Assembly (NCBI RefSeq): GCF_900232825.1
Contig: NZ_OCTP01000010.1
Location: 434,001-498,000 of the forward strand
Direction of reading: 5' to 3'
DNA from: Anaerococcus sp. Marseille-P3625
GTDB lineage: Bacteria; Bacillota; Clostridia; Tissierellales; Peptoniphilaceae
DNA length: 64,000 nt
Below are positions 54,285 to 63,131 of the stretch, piece after piece. Position numbers and translations under genes: made by a program. The first letter of the stretch is position 1, and each line of letters opens with the position of its first letter. The notes under the pieces were generated by a model. It ran no database searches. It was not told the DNA's origin and was given only the letters and a program-made list of their open reading frames with translations.

Positions 54285-54946
54285 TGCCAATCTATTGGCT
54301 CAAGGCCATTTGATATTAGAAAATTATTTGTCTTAGAAAAAGGTTTAGATCCAAAAAATCCTCTAGATGCTGAAAGTGGAGAAGGATGAACAGATTTTAT
54401 AATCAAATGATTTGCATTTGTAATTAATTTTTCCTTACTTTGAGCATTTCTACCCCACAAAATAAATACCATAGGTTTTTCTCTATCATTTAAAATCTTT
54501 ATTATATTATCCGTAAGGATTTCCCAACCGATATTCTGGTGTGAATTAGCCTCTGCTTCTCTTACAGTTAAGGAAGTATTTAATAACAAAACTCCTTGAT
54601 TTGCCCACTTTATTAAATATCCATTATTTGGAATATAAGTTTTGATATCATCGTGCATTTCCTTATAAATATTTAATAATGAAGGTGGAATTCTCACACC
54701 TTTTTTTACTGAAAAAGCATAACCATGAGCTTGTCCCTTACCATGATAGGGATCTTGTCCTAAAATTACTACTTTGCAATCTTTATAAGAAACAGATTTT
54801 AAGGCATTAAAAATATCGTACATATCTGGATATATGTTGTAAGTTTTATATTCCTTTATAAGATATTTTCTTAAATTTTGATAATAAGCCTTATCCCATT
54901 GGTCAGCTAAAAGCATATCCCAATCATTTCCGATATTAACACTCAT
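54269..54946 (-). CDS. ung: Uracil-DNA glycosylase
   Basis: A 225-residue family 1 UDG that removes uracil from DNA. Seen: [21 protein letters not shown] (in part: [13 protein letters not shown], water-activating Asp), LLLNTSLTV, the Phe/Asn region [11 protein letters not shown], and the DNA intercalation loop [13 protein letters not shown] with the catalytic His. Length is normal. Its start overlaps the lspA stop. Ung and Dut both keep uracil out of the chromosome. Confidence 0.96.
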   Translation of the reverse strand: MSVNIGNDWDMLLADQWDKAYYQNLRKYLIKEYKTYNIYPDMYDIFNALKSVSYKDCKVVILGQDPYHGKGQAHGYAFSVKKGVRIPPSLLNIYKEMHDDIKTYIPNNGYLIKWANQGVLLLNTSLTVREAEANSHQNIGWEILTDNIIKILNDREKPMVFILWGRNAQSKEKLITNANHLIIKSVHPSPLSASRGFFGSKPFSKTNNFLISNGLEPIDWQIENL

Positions 54947-55392
54947 TTAATTTTCTCGCCTTGGTCAAAAAATATCATATATATTATGAGTAGTCCACTA
55001 CCTAAAGTAACAAAAATATCAGCAACGTTAAAAACAGGGAATTTTACAAAGGCGAACTCTATAAAATCTACAACATATGCGTTAAATAGTCTATCGTAAA
55101 AATTTCCCAAAGCTCCTGCTATAATAAATGCTATTGCAATATTTAAAAATTTGTTATTTTTCTTATAATTTTTAATAAAATAATAAATTAAAAATCCTAC
55201 AATAGCAATTGTAAGTATTAAAAAGAAAAATCTATTGTTTTGTAAAATTCCAAAGGCTGCTCCCCTATTTTCTAAATAAGTAAAGTTTAATATCTTTCCA
55301 GATATTGGATTTTCTATAAAATTATTTATAGCATAAATTTTACTAACTCTATCTAAAATTAAACCAAGTATTATAATTAATATATATATCAT
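54943..55392 (-). CDS. lspA: Lipoprotein signal peptidase
   Basis: A 149-residue, four-helix membrane aspartyl protease that cuts signal peptides of lipoproteins such as the two encoded at 12.4-14.3 kb. Seen: [10 protein letters not shown], and the catalytic pair in [22 protein letters not shown] (in part: GNFYDRL, VVDF) and [11 protein letters not shown]. Length is normal. It starts inside the ylmH stop (ATGA). Confidence 0.95.
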   Translation of the reverse strand: MIYILIIILGLILDRVSKIYAINNFIENPISGKILNFTYLENRGAAFGILQNNRFFFLILTIAIVGFLIYYFIKNYKKNNKFLNIAIAFIIAGALGNFYDRLFNAYVVDFIEFAFVKFPVFNVADIFVTLGSGLLIIYMIFFDQGEKIK

Positions 55393-56153
55393 CTAATTTC
55401 CTTGTAAGTAATGTGAAAATTACCTTTTTTACTTTTCCCAGTTATTTCTTCGAAGATGAAACGTCCATATTTTCTAATTGAAATCATAGAATTTTCATCT
55501 ATTATCCTTGATGGATTATCGATCATTTCAAAATCTACTTTGACGTTTTTGTTTTTTATAATTTCTTTTGCCTTAGATCTTGATAAATTTATAAATTCAG
55601 CTACCAAAATATCTAATCTAGTTGATGCCACAAATCCTCTATGGTCAATATATGTTAATGGCGTTATTTCAAGATTTTGTATCTCTTTAATTCTAATATT
55701 AATAGATTCTCTTTTTATTTTATTTAAGTTAAATCTTATAAAATTAGAAATCTTATTTAAAACTGCCATCTGGCAAATATTGTCATTGATTACTATATCT
55801 CCAATATTTTCCCTATCAATATTAAGACTCATTAAAGCTCCCAATACATCAGGATGACTTAGATTTTCATGGTCAAATTCTAAAATACTTATATAATTAG
55901 ATTGGTCAAGTTCATAATAAGAAGAGGAAACAAATATTTTTCTTTCAGCCAAGTCATTGCCGCCAATGAAATCTATCTTTATATTGTTTTTTTCAGCTAT
56001 ATTTGCTATAACTTTTTGCTCAAATGGATCCAAAAAGAAGCTGGATTCTTCTGAATCTCTAATATAAGATCTTTCAAGTATTGTCAAAGCTTTCCTTATA
56101 GAAGATTTTTTACTTTTATCACTTATAAAATTTAAATTATATTCTAATTTCAT
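55389..56153 (-). CDS. ylmH: YlmH-like S4-domain RNA-binding protein
   Basis: 254 residues. The N-terminal half has FFLDPFEQKVIANIAEKN and DFIGGNDLAERKIFVSS. The C-terminal S4 domain reads ASTRLDILVAEFINLSRSKAKEIIKNKNVKVDF. In B. subtilis YlmH lies in the sepF-ylmG-ylmH-divIVA cell-division region and binds ribosomes carrying obstructed chains. Here ylmG and divIVA are missing and lspA follows. The start codon has no Shine-Dalgarno; it comes right after the sepF terminator hairpin. Confidence 0.85.
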   Translation of the reverse strand: MKLEYNLNFISDKSKKSSIRKALTILERSYIRDSEESSFFLDPFEQKVIANIAEKNNIKIDFIGGNDLAERKIFVSSSYYELDQSNYISILEFDHENLSHPDVLGALMSLNIDRENIGDIVINDNICQMAVLNKISNFIRFNLNKIKRESINIRIKEIQNLEITPLTYIDHRGFVASTRLDILVAEFINLSRSKAKEIIKNKNVKVDFEMIDNPSRIIDENSMISIRKYGRFIFEEITGKSKKGNFHITYKEIR

Positions 56154-56159
56154 ACAAAT

Positions 56160-56201
56160 AAAATAAGCTGCTAGCTAATAAATAATTATAAGTAAGCAGC
56201 T
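56160..56201 (-). terminator. Terminator of sepF
   Basis: On the minus strand AGCTGCT and AGCAGCT pair, with further pairing possible in the AT-rich loop, followed by TTATTTTATTT. It ends 7 bases before the ylmH start codon. Confidence 0.7.
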
Positions 56202-56212
56202 ATTAATTGAGA

Positions 56213-56854
56213 TTAAAGTTGATTATAATTGCCTTCAGAAATTTGATCTGTTATAGCACTATTTACTTCAACGCCTTTTGGAGAAATCACAAAAATTCCT
56301 TTTGTAACTTTTTCTACAGTTCCTTCTAGGGCATAAACAGCTCCAGATACGAAGTCAAATATTCTTCTTCTCATATCGGTATCAACCATTTCGAGATTTA
56401 AAACTACTACTTTTTTATCTAAGATATCATCAATTACACTTGGTGCATCTTTTTCATAATCGAGTGGTTCGTGGATGCTAATTCTCATAGTTGATCTATT
56501 TGCAAAATTATTATCATTCATTTTTCCTATACTATCTCCTCTTTTTGATGGTCGTTTATAATTGTTTGACAAACCATAATCACTGTTTTTATAACTAGAA
56601 TCAAAATTGCTAAAACTACTTGATGATGAGTAATTAAAAGAGCTATCAAAAGTGTTACTATCGGAATAATCACTTTCATAAGTTAAAGATTTATCTTTAT
56701 TGTCAGTATAATCACTATCATCTAGTAAATTAGTGTAATTTTCCTTAACGGTTGATTTAGATTCATCTTCATTTTTTGGATAATCATCGTAATAATCTTC
56801 ATCATCTTCGTAATTATCGTCTATACCAATAAATTCTTTAAATTTTTCAAACAT
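56213..56854 (-). CDS. sepF: Cell division protein SepF
   Basis: A 213-residue SepF that anchors and bundles FtsZ. An amphipathic membrane-binding start (MFEKFKEFIGIDD) is followed by a low-complexity Asp/Ser/Tyr/Asn linker to about residue 120. The SepF core follows (120-213): MRISIHEPLDYEKDAPSVID, KKVVVLNLEMVDTDMRRRIFDF and LEGTVEKVTKGIFVISP. The linker is longer than in B. subtilis (152 residues). It is a single-gene unit with its own promoter and terminator. Confidence 0.93.
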   Translation of the reverse strand: MFEKFKEFIGIDDNYEDDEDYYDDYPKNEDESKSTVKENYTNLLDDSDYTDNKDKSLTYESDYSDSNTFDSSFNYSSSSSFSNFDSSYKNSDYGLSNNYKRPSKRGDSIGKMNDNNFANRSTMRISIHEPLDYEKDAPSVIDDILDKKVVVLNLEMVDTDMRRRIFDFVSGAVYALEGTVEKVTKGIFVISPKGVEVNSAITDQISEGNYNQL

Positions 56855-56885
56855 AACATTCCCTTTACTATATTTTCTTACTTAT

Positions 56886-56914
56886 ATTATATCTTATAAT
56901 ATCAATTAGTAAAA
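56886..56914 (-). promoter_or_regulatory. Predicted promoter of sepF
   Basis: On the minus strand: TTTTAC (56914-56909), 17-base spacer, perfect TATAAT (56891-56886), about 31 bases before the start. Confidence 0.6.
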
Positions 56915-56920
56915 ATTTTT

Positions 56921-57904
56921 TTAAAATTCACTTTTTAAGTTTCTACCCATTAAATCACAAGCAGAATCATTTGCGGATTTCCCTTCGAATAAAACCTTGT
57001 AAATTTCATTGGTTATCGGAAGCTCAATATTATTTTCATTAGCTTTTTCATAAATTGCACGTGTTGTAGGAATACCTTCGACTACCATATTTATTTCGTT
57101 TGTAACTTGATCAATTGTACATCCCTTGCCAAATAAGATACCAGCTCTATTATTTCTAGAATGTTTGCTAGTTGCAGTAACTATTAAATCACCAATTCCA
57201 GCAAGTCCGTTAATTGTTTTTGGATTAGCGCCAAAGTTTACGGCAAATTTAGTCATCTCGTGAATTCCTCGAGTCATAATTGCAGCTTTTGTATTATCAC
57301 CATATCCTAAACCAGTAAGCATTCCTATGCATAGGGCTAAAATATTTTTAATTGCACCACCTAATTCAACTCCTACTACATCAGTTGAAGAATAAACTCT
57401 AAAGTAATCAGTATTAAATATTTTTTGAACATCTTTTGCTAATGATTCATCTTCGCAAGCACAAACAACGGTTGTAGGCATTTTTATTATTACTTCTTCA
57501 GCATGGCTTGGTCCAGATAAAATAATATAGGGATTATCTCCTATTACTTCTTTAAATATTTGAGATATTCTATAATGAGTTTTAAGTTCTAGGCCCTTGG
57601 ATAAGTTAATAAATATGTGATCTTTATTTACAAAATTTTTGCAATTTACCAAAACTTCTCTAACTGCTTGAGTTGGAATTCCATTAACTATATATTTATT
57701 TTTAAATAAATCGGAAATATCATTAGTAGCTCTTATACGTTTTGAAAGCGAATAATTATTTAAATATTTTCTATTATAATGCTTGGCATTTATATAATTT
57801 ACATCTTCTTCATTTCTGCTATAGATTAATACATCAAAATTTTCCGATAAGACACTTGCAATGGCTATTGACCAAGAACCTGCACCAATTATTGAAATTT
57901 CCAT
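56921..57904 (-). CDS. gpsA: Glycerol-3-phosphate dehydrogenase [NAD(P)+]
   Basis: A 327-residue enzyme making sn-glycerol-3-phosphate for phospholipids. The NAD loop reads MEISIIGAGSWSIAIASVL; the third glycine of the usual GxGxWG is Ser12. The substrate domain has the catalytic Lys in VGVELGGAIKNILALCIGM, and GLAGIGDLIVTATS and SRNNRAGILFGKG follow. The ATG at 57904 is chosen because AGAGGATTTT precedes it; 14 upstream codons are not needed. It follows plsY, the enzyme that uses its product. Confidence 0.95.
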   Translation of the reverse strand: MEISIIGAGSWSIAIASVLSENFDVLIYSRNEEDVNYINAKHYNRKYLNNYSLSKRIRATNDISDLFKNKYIVNGIPTQAVREVLVNCKNFVNKDHIFINLSKGLELKTHYRISQIFKEVIGDNPYIILSGPSHAEEVIIKMPTTVVCACEDESLAKDVQKIFNTDYFRVYSSTDVVGVELGGAIKNILALCIGMLTGLGYGDNTKAAIMTRGIHEMTKFAVNFGANPKTINGLAGIGDLIVTATSKHSRNNRAGILFGKGCTIDQVTNEINMVVEGIPTTRAIYEKANENNIELPITNEIYKVLFEGKSANDSACDLMGRNLKSEF

Positions 57905-57920
57905 AAAATCCTCTTTTTTG

Positions 57921-58496
57921 TTAAAAAAGTTTCTTTTCTTGTCCATGAATTAATCTATCAATATTTGATCTGTGTCTAAAGACCACCATAAAGCTTAAAA
58001 ACATCATTACCCAACAAATAGGTGTAAATCCATATCTAAAAAGGCTTGCTAGAAAAACAGTTATCGCAGATAGGATTGAAGCTAAAGATACGATATGACT
58101 TAGCAAAAAAACAAGAGCAAATACAACAACCAAAATCAAAGCATACTTGTAGTCTATAAATAAGAGTCCACCAAAGGTTGTAGCTACTCCTTTACCGCCT
58201 TTAAAATTTAGGAACACACTGTACATGTGACCCATTACTACAGAAATATAACATATTAGCATGCCATTATATCCTGATAACTTTTCCCCGATGAGCACTG
58301 CCAAAAATCCCTTTAAAATGTCTATAGCAAAAGTTACTCCACCAGCTTTTAATCCAAAGTTCCTTAAGGCGTTAGTCGAACCTACATTCCCTGACCCTAA
58401 TTTTCTTATATCGGTATTAAACCAAGCTTTGCCAATAATATATCCTGAAGGTATAGAACCTAAAATAAATGCAATTACTGCAGCTATAATTATCAT
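57921..58496 (-). CDS. plsY: Acyl-phosphate:glycerol-3-phosphate acyltransferase PlsY
   Basis: A 191-residue membrane enzyme that acylates glycerol-3-phosphate, the first step of phospholipid synthesis in Gram-positives. Five or more membrane helices are evident. Conserved loops: FILGSIPSGYIIGKAWF, DIRKLGSGNVGSTNALRNFG, and GHMYSVFLNFKGGKGVATTFG. It overlaps der by 4 bases; gpsA follows after 16 bases. The der-plsY-gpsA order is common in Firmicutes. Confidence 0.96.
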   Translation of the reverse strand: MIIIAAVIAFILGSIPSGYIIGKAWFNTDIRKLGSGNVGSTNALRNFGLKAGGVTFAIDILKGFLAVLIGEKLSGYNGMLICYISVVMGHMYSVFLNFKGGKGVATTFGGLLFIDYKYALILVVVFALVFLLSHIVSLASILSAITVFLASLFRYGFTPICWVMMFLSFMVVFRHRSNIDRLIHGQEKKLF

Positions 58497-59812
58497 TTGC
58501 TTGCTCCTCTCTCATTTAGTATAAAGCTAAATGGAACACCTATTAAGTTGTAATTTTTCCTAATTTGATTTTCTAGATATCTCATATATGAAAAATGCAT
58601 CAAGTTTCTATCATTAACAGAAAGCATAAATTTTGGTGGTGCAGTAGATACTTGTGTCATATAAAATATCTTTAATCTTTTTCCTTTATCTTGTGGTGGT
58701 TGATTAAGCATTATAGCATCTTGTAAGATTGTGTTAAGGACTCCTGTGGAAATTCTGGTATTATAATTGTTGTCTACAACTTCTATCATATCTAGAAGTG
58801 TATCTATTCTTTGATTTTTCAAAACAGATACAAAAACTATAGGTGCATAAGGAGCAAAAGATAATGAATTTCTAATTTCTTTTTCAAAATCTTTCATTGT
58901 ATTGGTTTCTTTTTCAACAATATCCCATTTATTAACGACTATTATAATGGCTTTTCTATTATTGTGGGCATATCCAGCAATTTTTGTATCTTGTTCTGTT
59001 ACTCCTACAGTTGCATCAATCAAAAACAAACATATTTCAGCACTATCAACAGCATCAAATGTTCTTTGATTTGCATAGTATTCAACATTTTCTTTAACTT
59101 TATTTCTCTTGCGTAATCCAGCTGTGTCTATTAATACATAATTTTTATCATTATAGGTCCAGTTTGTATCTACAGCATCTCTAGTTGTACCAGCAATATC
59201 TGTAACTATCATTCTCTGATCGTTAACAAGCAAATTAACAAGTGAAGATTTGCCTGCATTTGGTTTTCCTATAATTGCAATTCTTGTCTCATCTTCAATA
59301 TTCTCAAAAGAATCAAAATTTATCTTTTCTATTATTTTATCTAATAAATCTCCCAATCCCTTTGATTGTTCTGCTGAAATAACTGCTAAATCATCAAAAC
59401 CCAATGCATAAAAATCATAAATATCATCAGGAATTTTATTATTATCAATTTTATTAACAACAATAATTACCGGCTTATTATATCGTCTAATAACATCAGC
59501 GATTTCGTTATCATAAGGACTAAGACCTTCTTTTCCATCGACAACAAATAAAATTAGATTTGTCTCTATTAGAGCTTTTTCAACTTGAGATTTTATTTCT
59601 TGATTCATTATTTCCTTATTAGAAATATCAAGACCGCCTGTATCAACAAGACTAAATTTTTTGCCCAGCCAATCTACCTTATCAACAACTCTATCGCGAG
59701 TTACGCCACTTACATCTTCTGTGATAGATTTTTTCTTGCCAACAAGTCTATTAAATAAAGTACTTTTCCCAACATTAGTTCTACCTACTAATGTAACAAT
59801 AGGCATTGCCAT
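58493..59812 (-). CDS. der: Ribosome-assembly GTPase Der (EngA)
   Basis: A 439-residue double GTPase needed for 50S assembly. First G domain: VTLVGRTNVGKSTLFNRL, SGVTRDR, VDTGGLD and VVNKIDNN. Second: IAIIGKPNAGKSSLVNLL, IAGTTRDAVD, LIDTAGLRKR and VVNKWDIV. A C-terminal KH-like domain follows. The ATG at 59812 has GGAGAAAAATA before it and shares its first base with the stop of a 28-codon ORF. Confidence 0.97.
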   Translation of the reverse strand: MAMPIVTLVGRTNVGKSTLFNRLVGKKKSITEDVSGVTRDRVVDKVDWLGKKFSLVDTGGLDISNKEIMNQEIKSQVEKALIETNLILFVVDGKEGLSPYDNEIADVIRRYNKPVIIVVNKIDNNKIPDDIYDFYALGFDDLAVISAEQSKGLGDLLDKIIEKINFDSFENIEDETRIAIIGKPNAGKSSLVNLLVNDQRMIVTDIAGTTRDAVDTNWTYNDKNYVLIDTAGLRKRNKVKENVEYYANQRTFDAVDSAEICLFLIDATVGVTEQDTKIAGYAHNNRKAIIIVVNKWDIVEKETNTMKDFEKEIRNSLSFAPYAPIVFVSVLKNQRIDTLLDMIEVVDNNYNTRISTGVLNTILQDAIMLNQPPQDKGKRLKIFYMTQVSTAPPKFMLSVNDRNLMHFSYMRYLENQIRKNYNLIGVPFSFILNERGASK

Positions 59813-59898
59813 TATTTTTCTCCATAATTAAAATTATTTCTAAGATTTGATTTTTTATTAGTAATCTTTTTGAAAAGTCCATTTAATTTTTTACTCAT
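59812..59898 (-). CDS. 28-residue basic small ORF between rseC and der
   Basis: The ORF exactly fills the rseC-der gap. Its ATG shares bases with the rseC stop (TAATG) and its TAA shares bases with the der start (TAATG). The peptide starts MSKKLNGLFKKITNKK and ends NFNYGEK; it is Lys/Asn-rich and strongly basic, with the first half able to form an amphipathic helix. A weak GTGAG lies upstream. I recognise no family. It may be a real small protein, or only a coupling leader that carries ribosomes into der. Confidence 0.45.
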   Translation of the reverse strand: MSKKLNGLFKKITNKKSNLRNNFNYGEK

Positions 59899-60314
59899 TA
59901 AATTTTTCTCACTTTCATTATTTTTTTACTTTTTATCTTAGAATCAAGTTTTTTTACTAGTAAAAATGAAATTAGTAAAAAAATCGCAACAAATAAAAGT
60001 GTCATAAGGTTTAAATCGTAATTAGTATTTTTAAAAAATACATTTGCTAAAAATGCTCCCAAAACCATCATAATAACTGGAAAGATATAAACATATATTG
60101 AATATTTATTTATATCTGAAGCTTTTGATTCAAGTATAACCTTATCTCCTACTTTTATATCATCTGGACTAAAGACATTTATTAAAGTCTCTTGCTTTTG
60201 ACCACAAGTTCCATTAGCCGCACAAGATCCGCAAGCTTCATTTCTCATGACACTTACTAACAAATTTCCTTTATTATTTTCGACAACTACACCTTCTTTA
60301 GTCATTGTTGACAT
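59898..60314 (-). CDS. RseC/SoxR-reducing-system-like membrane protein
   Basis: About 138 residues. The N-terminal part has the Cys-rich NEACGSCAANGTCGQ, then a small beta domain (DDIKVGDKVILES), and two membrane helices (YIFPVIMMVLGAFLANVF and LMTLLFVAIFLLISFLLV). This is the SoxR_RsgC/RseC layout. In Gram-negatives RseC affects SoxR reduction and sigma-E; in Firmicutes the role is unknown, and a redox or electron-transfer role is a guess. ATG at 60314 follows AAGGAGTGATATTG; it overlaps aspS by 17 bases. Confidence 0.82.
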   Translation of the reverse strand: MSTMTKEGVVVENNKGNLLVSVMRNEACGSCAANGTCGQKQETLINVFSPDDIKVGDKVILESKASDINKYSIYVYIFPVIMMVLGAFLANVFFKNTNYDLNLMTLLFVAIFLLISFLLVKKLDSKIKSKKIMKVRKI

Positions 60315-62070
60315 CAATATCACTCCTTATATAAATTCCCAAATCATTCAATGTTTTCTTATCTACAATTGTTGGTGCTTCACTTAGTGGGCAAGAGGCT
60401 GATTGAGTTTTTGGAAATGCTATAACATCCTTTATATTATCAGTCTTAGCAAATAACATTAATAGCCTATCAAGGCCATAAGCAAGTCCAGCATGAGGAG
60501 GTGTTCCATATTTTAATGCTTCAATGAAAAATCCAAATTTTATTTTTATATCTTCTTCTGTAAGATTTAATGCTTCAAAGATTTCTTTTTGTAGATCAGA
60601 ATTATTAATTCTTACAGATCCACCACCCATCTCATCTCCATTTATTACAATATCGTAAGCTTGAGTTCTTACCTTTTCTGGATGAGTTTTTAATAGTGGA
60701 ATATCTTCTTCATTAGGCATCGTAAAAGGATGGTGTTGAGAAACATATCTTTGTTCTTCTTCACTGTATTCAAACATTGGGAAGTTTACTACCCATGTGA
60801 GTGCATAGTCTTTTTCGTATAGATTGTTATCTCGAGCAATTTTATTTCTTAGTGCACCCAAAGCTTCTAAAACTTTTTTATCCTTATCAGCTGCTATTAA
60901 AATTAAGTCATTATCTTCGATTTCTAATTGAACTTTTAAATTGTCCATAATATCATCGGTTAAAAATTTAGATATTGAAGAATTGATTTCATCTGCATAT
61001 TTAATATATGAAAGACCCTTTAAGCCATAATCTTTTACAAAATCGCTTAGCTTATCAAGAGCTTTTCTAGAATATTTATCAGCAAGATTCTTAAAGTTTA
61101 TTGCTCTAACTGATTTTCCATCACTTGTATTTTCGGAGAAAGCTTTAAAATCAGAATTTTTCCATATTTCAGAGATATTTTTTATTTTATAGCCAAATCT
61201 TAAATCAGGTTTATCTGAACCATAAGATTCGATTGCTTCAGAATAATCCATTCTAGGAATTGGTAATTTTAAATCATAATCTGTGTATTTATCAAAAAGT
61301 TCTTTTAATAAACTTTCGTTAACTTCGATTACGTCATCTTGGTTAGCAAAAGATAATTCTAGGTCAAGTTGGGTAAATTCTGGTTGTCTATTGGCTCTTA
61401 AATCTTCATCTCTAAAGCATTTAACAACTTGAAAATATCTATCAAGAGATCCTATCATCAAAATTTGCTTAAATAGTTGTGGGCTTTGAGGAAGGGCATA
61501 AAATTCACCTGGTTGTAAACGTGAAGGTACTATATAATCTCTTGCCCCTTCTGGTGTTGGTTTTGTTAAAAATGGAGTTTCAACTTCGGTAAAACCATTT
61601 TCATACATATGCTCTCTTATTGTTCTAATAATATCTGATCTAAGTTTTAAATTCCTTTGTACGGATGGTTTTCTCATATCAAGATATCTATATTTTAATC
61701 TCAAATTTTCTGCTACATCATCATCATCTTTGATGTAGATTGGAGGAGTATTTGCCTTATCTAAGACATTTATTTTCAAAGCTACTAATTCTATATCGCC
61801 TGTTGCAATATCAGGATTTTTGCTTTCTCTTTCTCTAACAATTCCTTTTACTTCAATTACATATTCACTTGCCAAATGACTTGCTGTTTCGTGATTTTCC
61901 TTGTCATCTTCCCTAACTACTATTTGAGTTATTCCTGTTTTATCCCTAAGATCAACAAATACTAGAGATCCAAGATTTCTTTTTTTGGCAACCCAACCCA
62001 TCAATACAACTTCTTTACCGATATCTTCTTTTCTTAATTCGCCACACATGTGGCTTCTTTTAAATTCCAT
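60298..62070 (-). CDS. aspS: Aspartyl-tRNA synthetase
   Basis: A 590-residue bacterial AspRS with all three parts: OB-fold anticodon domain (MGWVAKKRNLGSLVFVDLRDK), class II catalytic core (motif 2 VKCFRDEDLRANRQPEFTQ, QSPQLFKQ, motif 3 GLAYGLDRLLMLF) and the bacterial GAD insertion (about 290-430). Whether it is discriminating or also charges tRNA-Asn cannot be decided here. The gap of 9 bases to the MBL gene excludes a T-box leader. Confidence 0.97.
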   Translation of the reverse strand: MEFKRSHMCGELRKEDIGKEVVLMGWVAKKRNLGSLVFVDLRDKTGITQIVVREDDKENHETASHLASEYVIEVKGIVRERESKNPDIATGDIELVALKINVLDKANTPPIYIKDDDDVAENLRLKYRYLDMRKPSVQRNLKLRSDIIRTIREHMYENGFTEVETPFLTKPTPEGARDYIVPSRLQPGEFYALPQSPQLFKQILMIGSLDRYFQVVKCFRDEDLRANRQPEFTQLDLELSFANQDDVIEVNESLLKELFDKYTDYDLKLPIPRMDYSEAIESYGSDKPDLRFGYKIKNISEIWKNSDFKAFSENTSDGKSVRAINFKNLADKYSRKALDKLSDFVKDYGLKGLSYIKYADEINSSISKFLTDDIMDNLKVQLEIEDNDLILIAADKDKKVLEALGALRNKIARDNNLYEKDYALTWVVNFPMFEYSEEEQRYVSQHHPFTMPNEEDIPLLKTHPEKVRTQAYDIVINGDEMGGGSVRINNSDLQKEIFEALNLTEEDIKIKFGFFIEALKYGTPPHAGLAYGLDRLLMLFAKTDNIKDVIAFPKTQSASCPLSEAPTIVDKKTLNDLGIYIRSDIDVNND

Positions 62071-62079
62071 TATTACTCC

Positions 62080-62682
62080 TTATTTTAAAAACGGATTATT
62101 TTCTATTTCATAACCAATCGTTGAACTTGATCTATGTCCTGGATAAACTTTAATGTCCTTATCCAAAACGCAAATTTTATTTTTTATTGAATCAATTATT
62201 GTATCATAATCTCCACCTGGAAAATCATATCTTCCAATGGATAATCTAAATAGACAATCACCAGTAAAAATATCATCATCTACTAAGAAACTCATAGAAT
62301 CAAGAGTATGACCTGGAGTTTTTATAGCATTGATATGAAAAGGTTCGATAATTTCTCCATCTTTTAGATATTTATCTATTGGAACATATAGATCGTGATA
62401 ATAGGACCCTAGGTTATATGTTGGATCATTTGCTATATCTTTTGCATCTTCGCTTGCATATACATCTACATCATACAAGTTTTTATAATATTCTAAGCCC
62501 ATTACATGGTCAAAATGTGTATGAGTTTGTAAGATAAATTCTATTTTTATATTATTATCTTTAATGTATTTATCAACAGCTTCATCTTTATCTGCACAAT
62601 CAACAATAAATCCATGGCCATCCTTGCTAACAACATATAAGTTTGCCAATGCTGGTCCTATAGTAAATTTTTTTACTTCCAT
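62080..62682 (-). CDS. Metallo-beta-lactamase-fold hydrolase (glyoxalase II-like)
   Basis: A 200-residue MBL protein: GHGFIVDCADKDE, the metal motif ILQTHTHFDHVMGLEYY (THTHFDH), IKTPGHTLDSMSFLV, FTGDCLFRLSIGRYD, and PGHRSSSTIGYE. It resembles the short glyoxalase II-like proteins found beside dtd and rel in Firmicutes; the substrate is not known. The ATG at 62682 overlaps the dtd stop (TGATG). Confidence 0.88.
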   Translation of the reverse strand: MEVKKFTIGPALANLYVVSKDGHGFIVDCADKDEAVDKYIKDNNIKIEFILQTHTHFDHVMGLEYYKNLYDVDVYASEDAKDIANDPTYNLGSYYHDLYVPIDKYLKDGEIIEPFHINAIKTPGHTLDSMSFLVDDDIFTGDCLFRLSIGRYDFPGGDYDTIIDSIKNKICVLDKDIKVYPGHRSSSTIGYEIENNPFLK

Positions 62683-63131
62683 CAAATTACCCTTTCACTA
62701 TCTATAATTATTGTCACAGGTCCATCATTTGTAAGATTTACTAGCATATGAGTCTGAAATTTTCCCGTTTGAACTTTAAATCCGTCATTTACTAATTCTT
62801 CTTTTAATATTTCATAAAATTCATTAGCCTTATTTGCTTTTGCAGATTCAATGAATGATGGTCTATTTCCTTTTCTTACATCTCCATACAAGGTAAATTG
62901 CGAAACCAAAAGTATTTCTCCACCAACATCTTCCACTGAAAGATTCATTTTGCCTTCTTCATCTTCAAAAATTCTTAATTTTTCAATTTTTTTCTTGATA
63001 TAAGCAATGTCTTCTTTATCGTCAGTTTCTTTAACTGCAAGCAAGACCAATAAACCCTTATCTATTTTTCCTACTTCTTCATTTTCTACTATAACATTTG
63101 CTTTGCTAACTTTTTGTATTACTGCTCTCAT
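62682..63131 (-). CDS. dtd: D-aminoacyl-tRNA deacylase
   Basis: A 149-residue DTD that frees tRNAs mischarged with D-amino acids or with Gly on tRNA-Ala. Seen: MRAVIQKVSKANVIVE, LLVSQFTLYGDVRKGNRPSF (the SQFTLYGD motif) and the cross-subunit Gly-cisPro loop in NLTNDGPVTIII. Length is normal. D-alanine made by Alr makes such an editor useful. It is coupled to rel upstream by one shared base region. Confidence 0.96.
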   Translation of the reverse strand: MRAVIQKVSKANVIVENEEVGKIDKGLLVLLAVKETDDKEDIAYIKKKIEKLRIFEDEEGKMNLSVEDVGGEILLVSQFTLYGDVRKGNRPSFIESAKANKANEFYEILKEELVNDGFKVQTGKFQTHMLVNLTNDGPVTIIIDSERVI

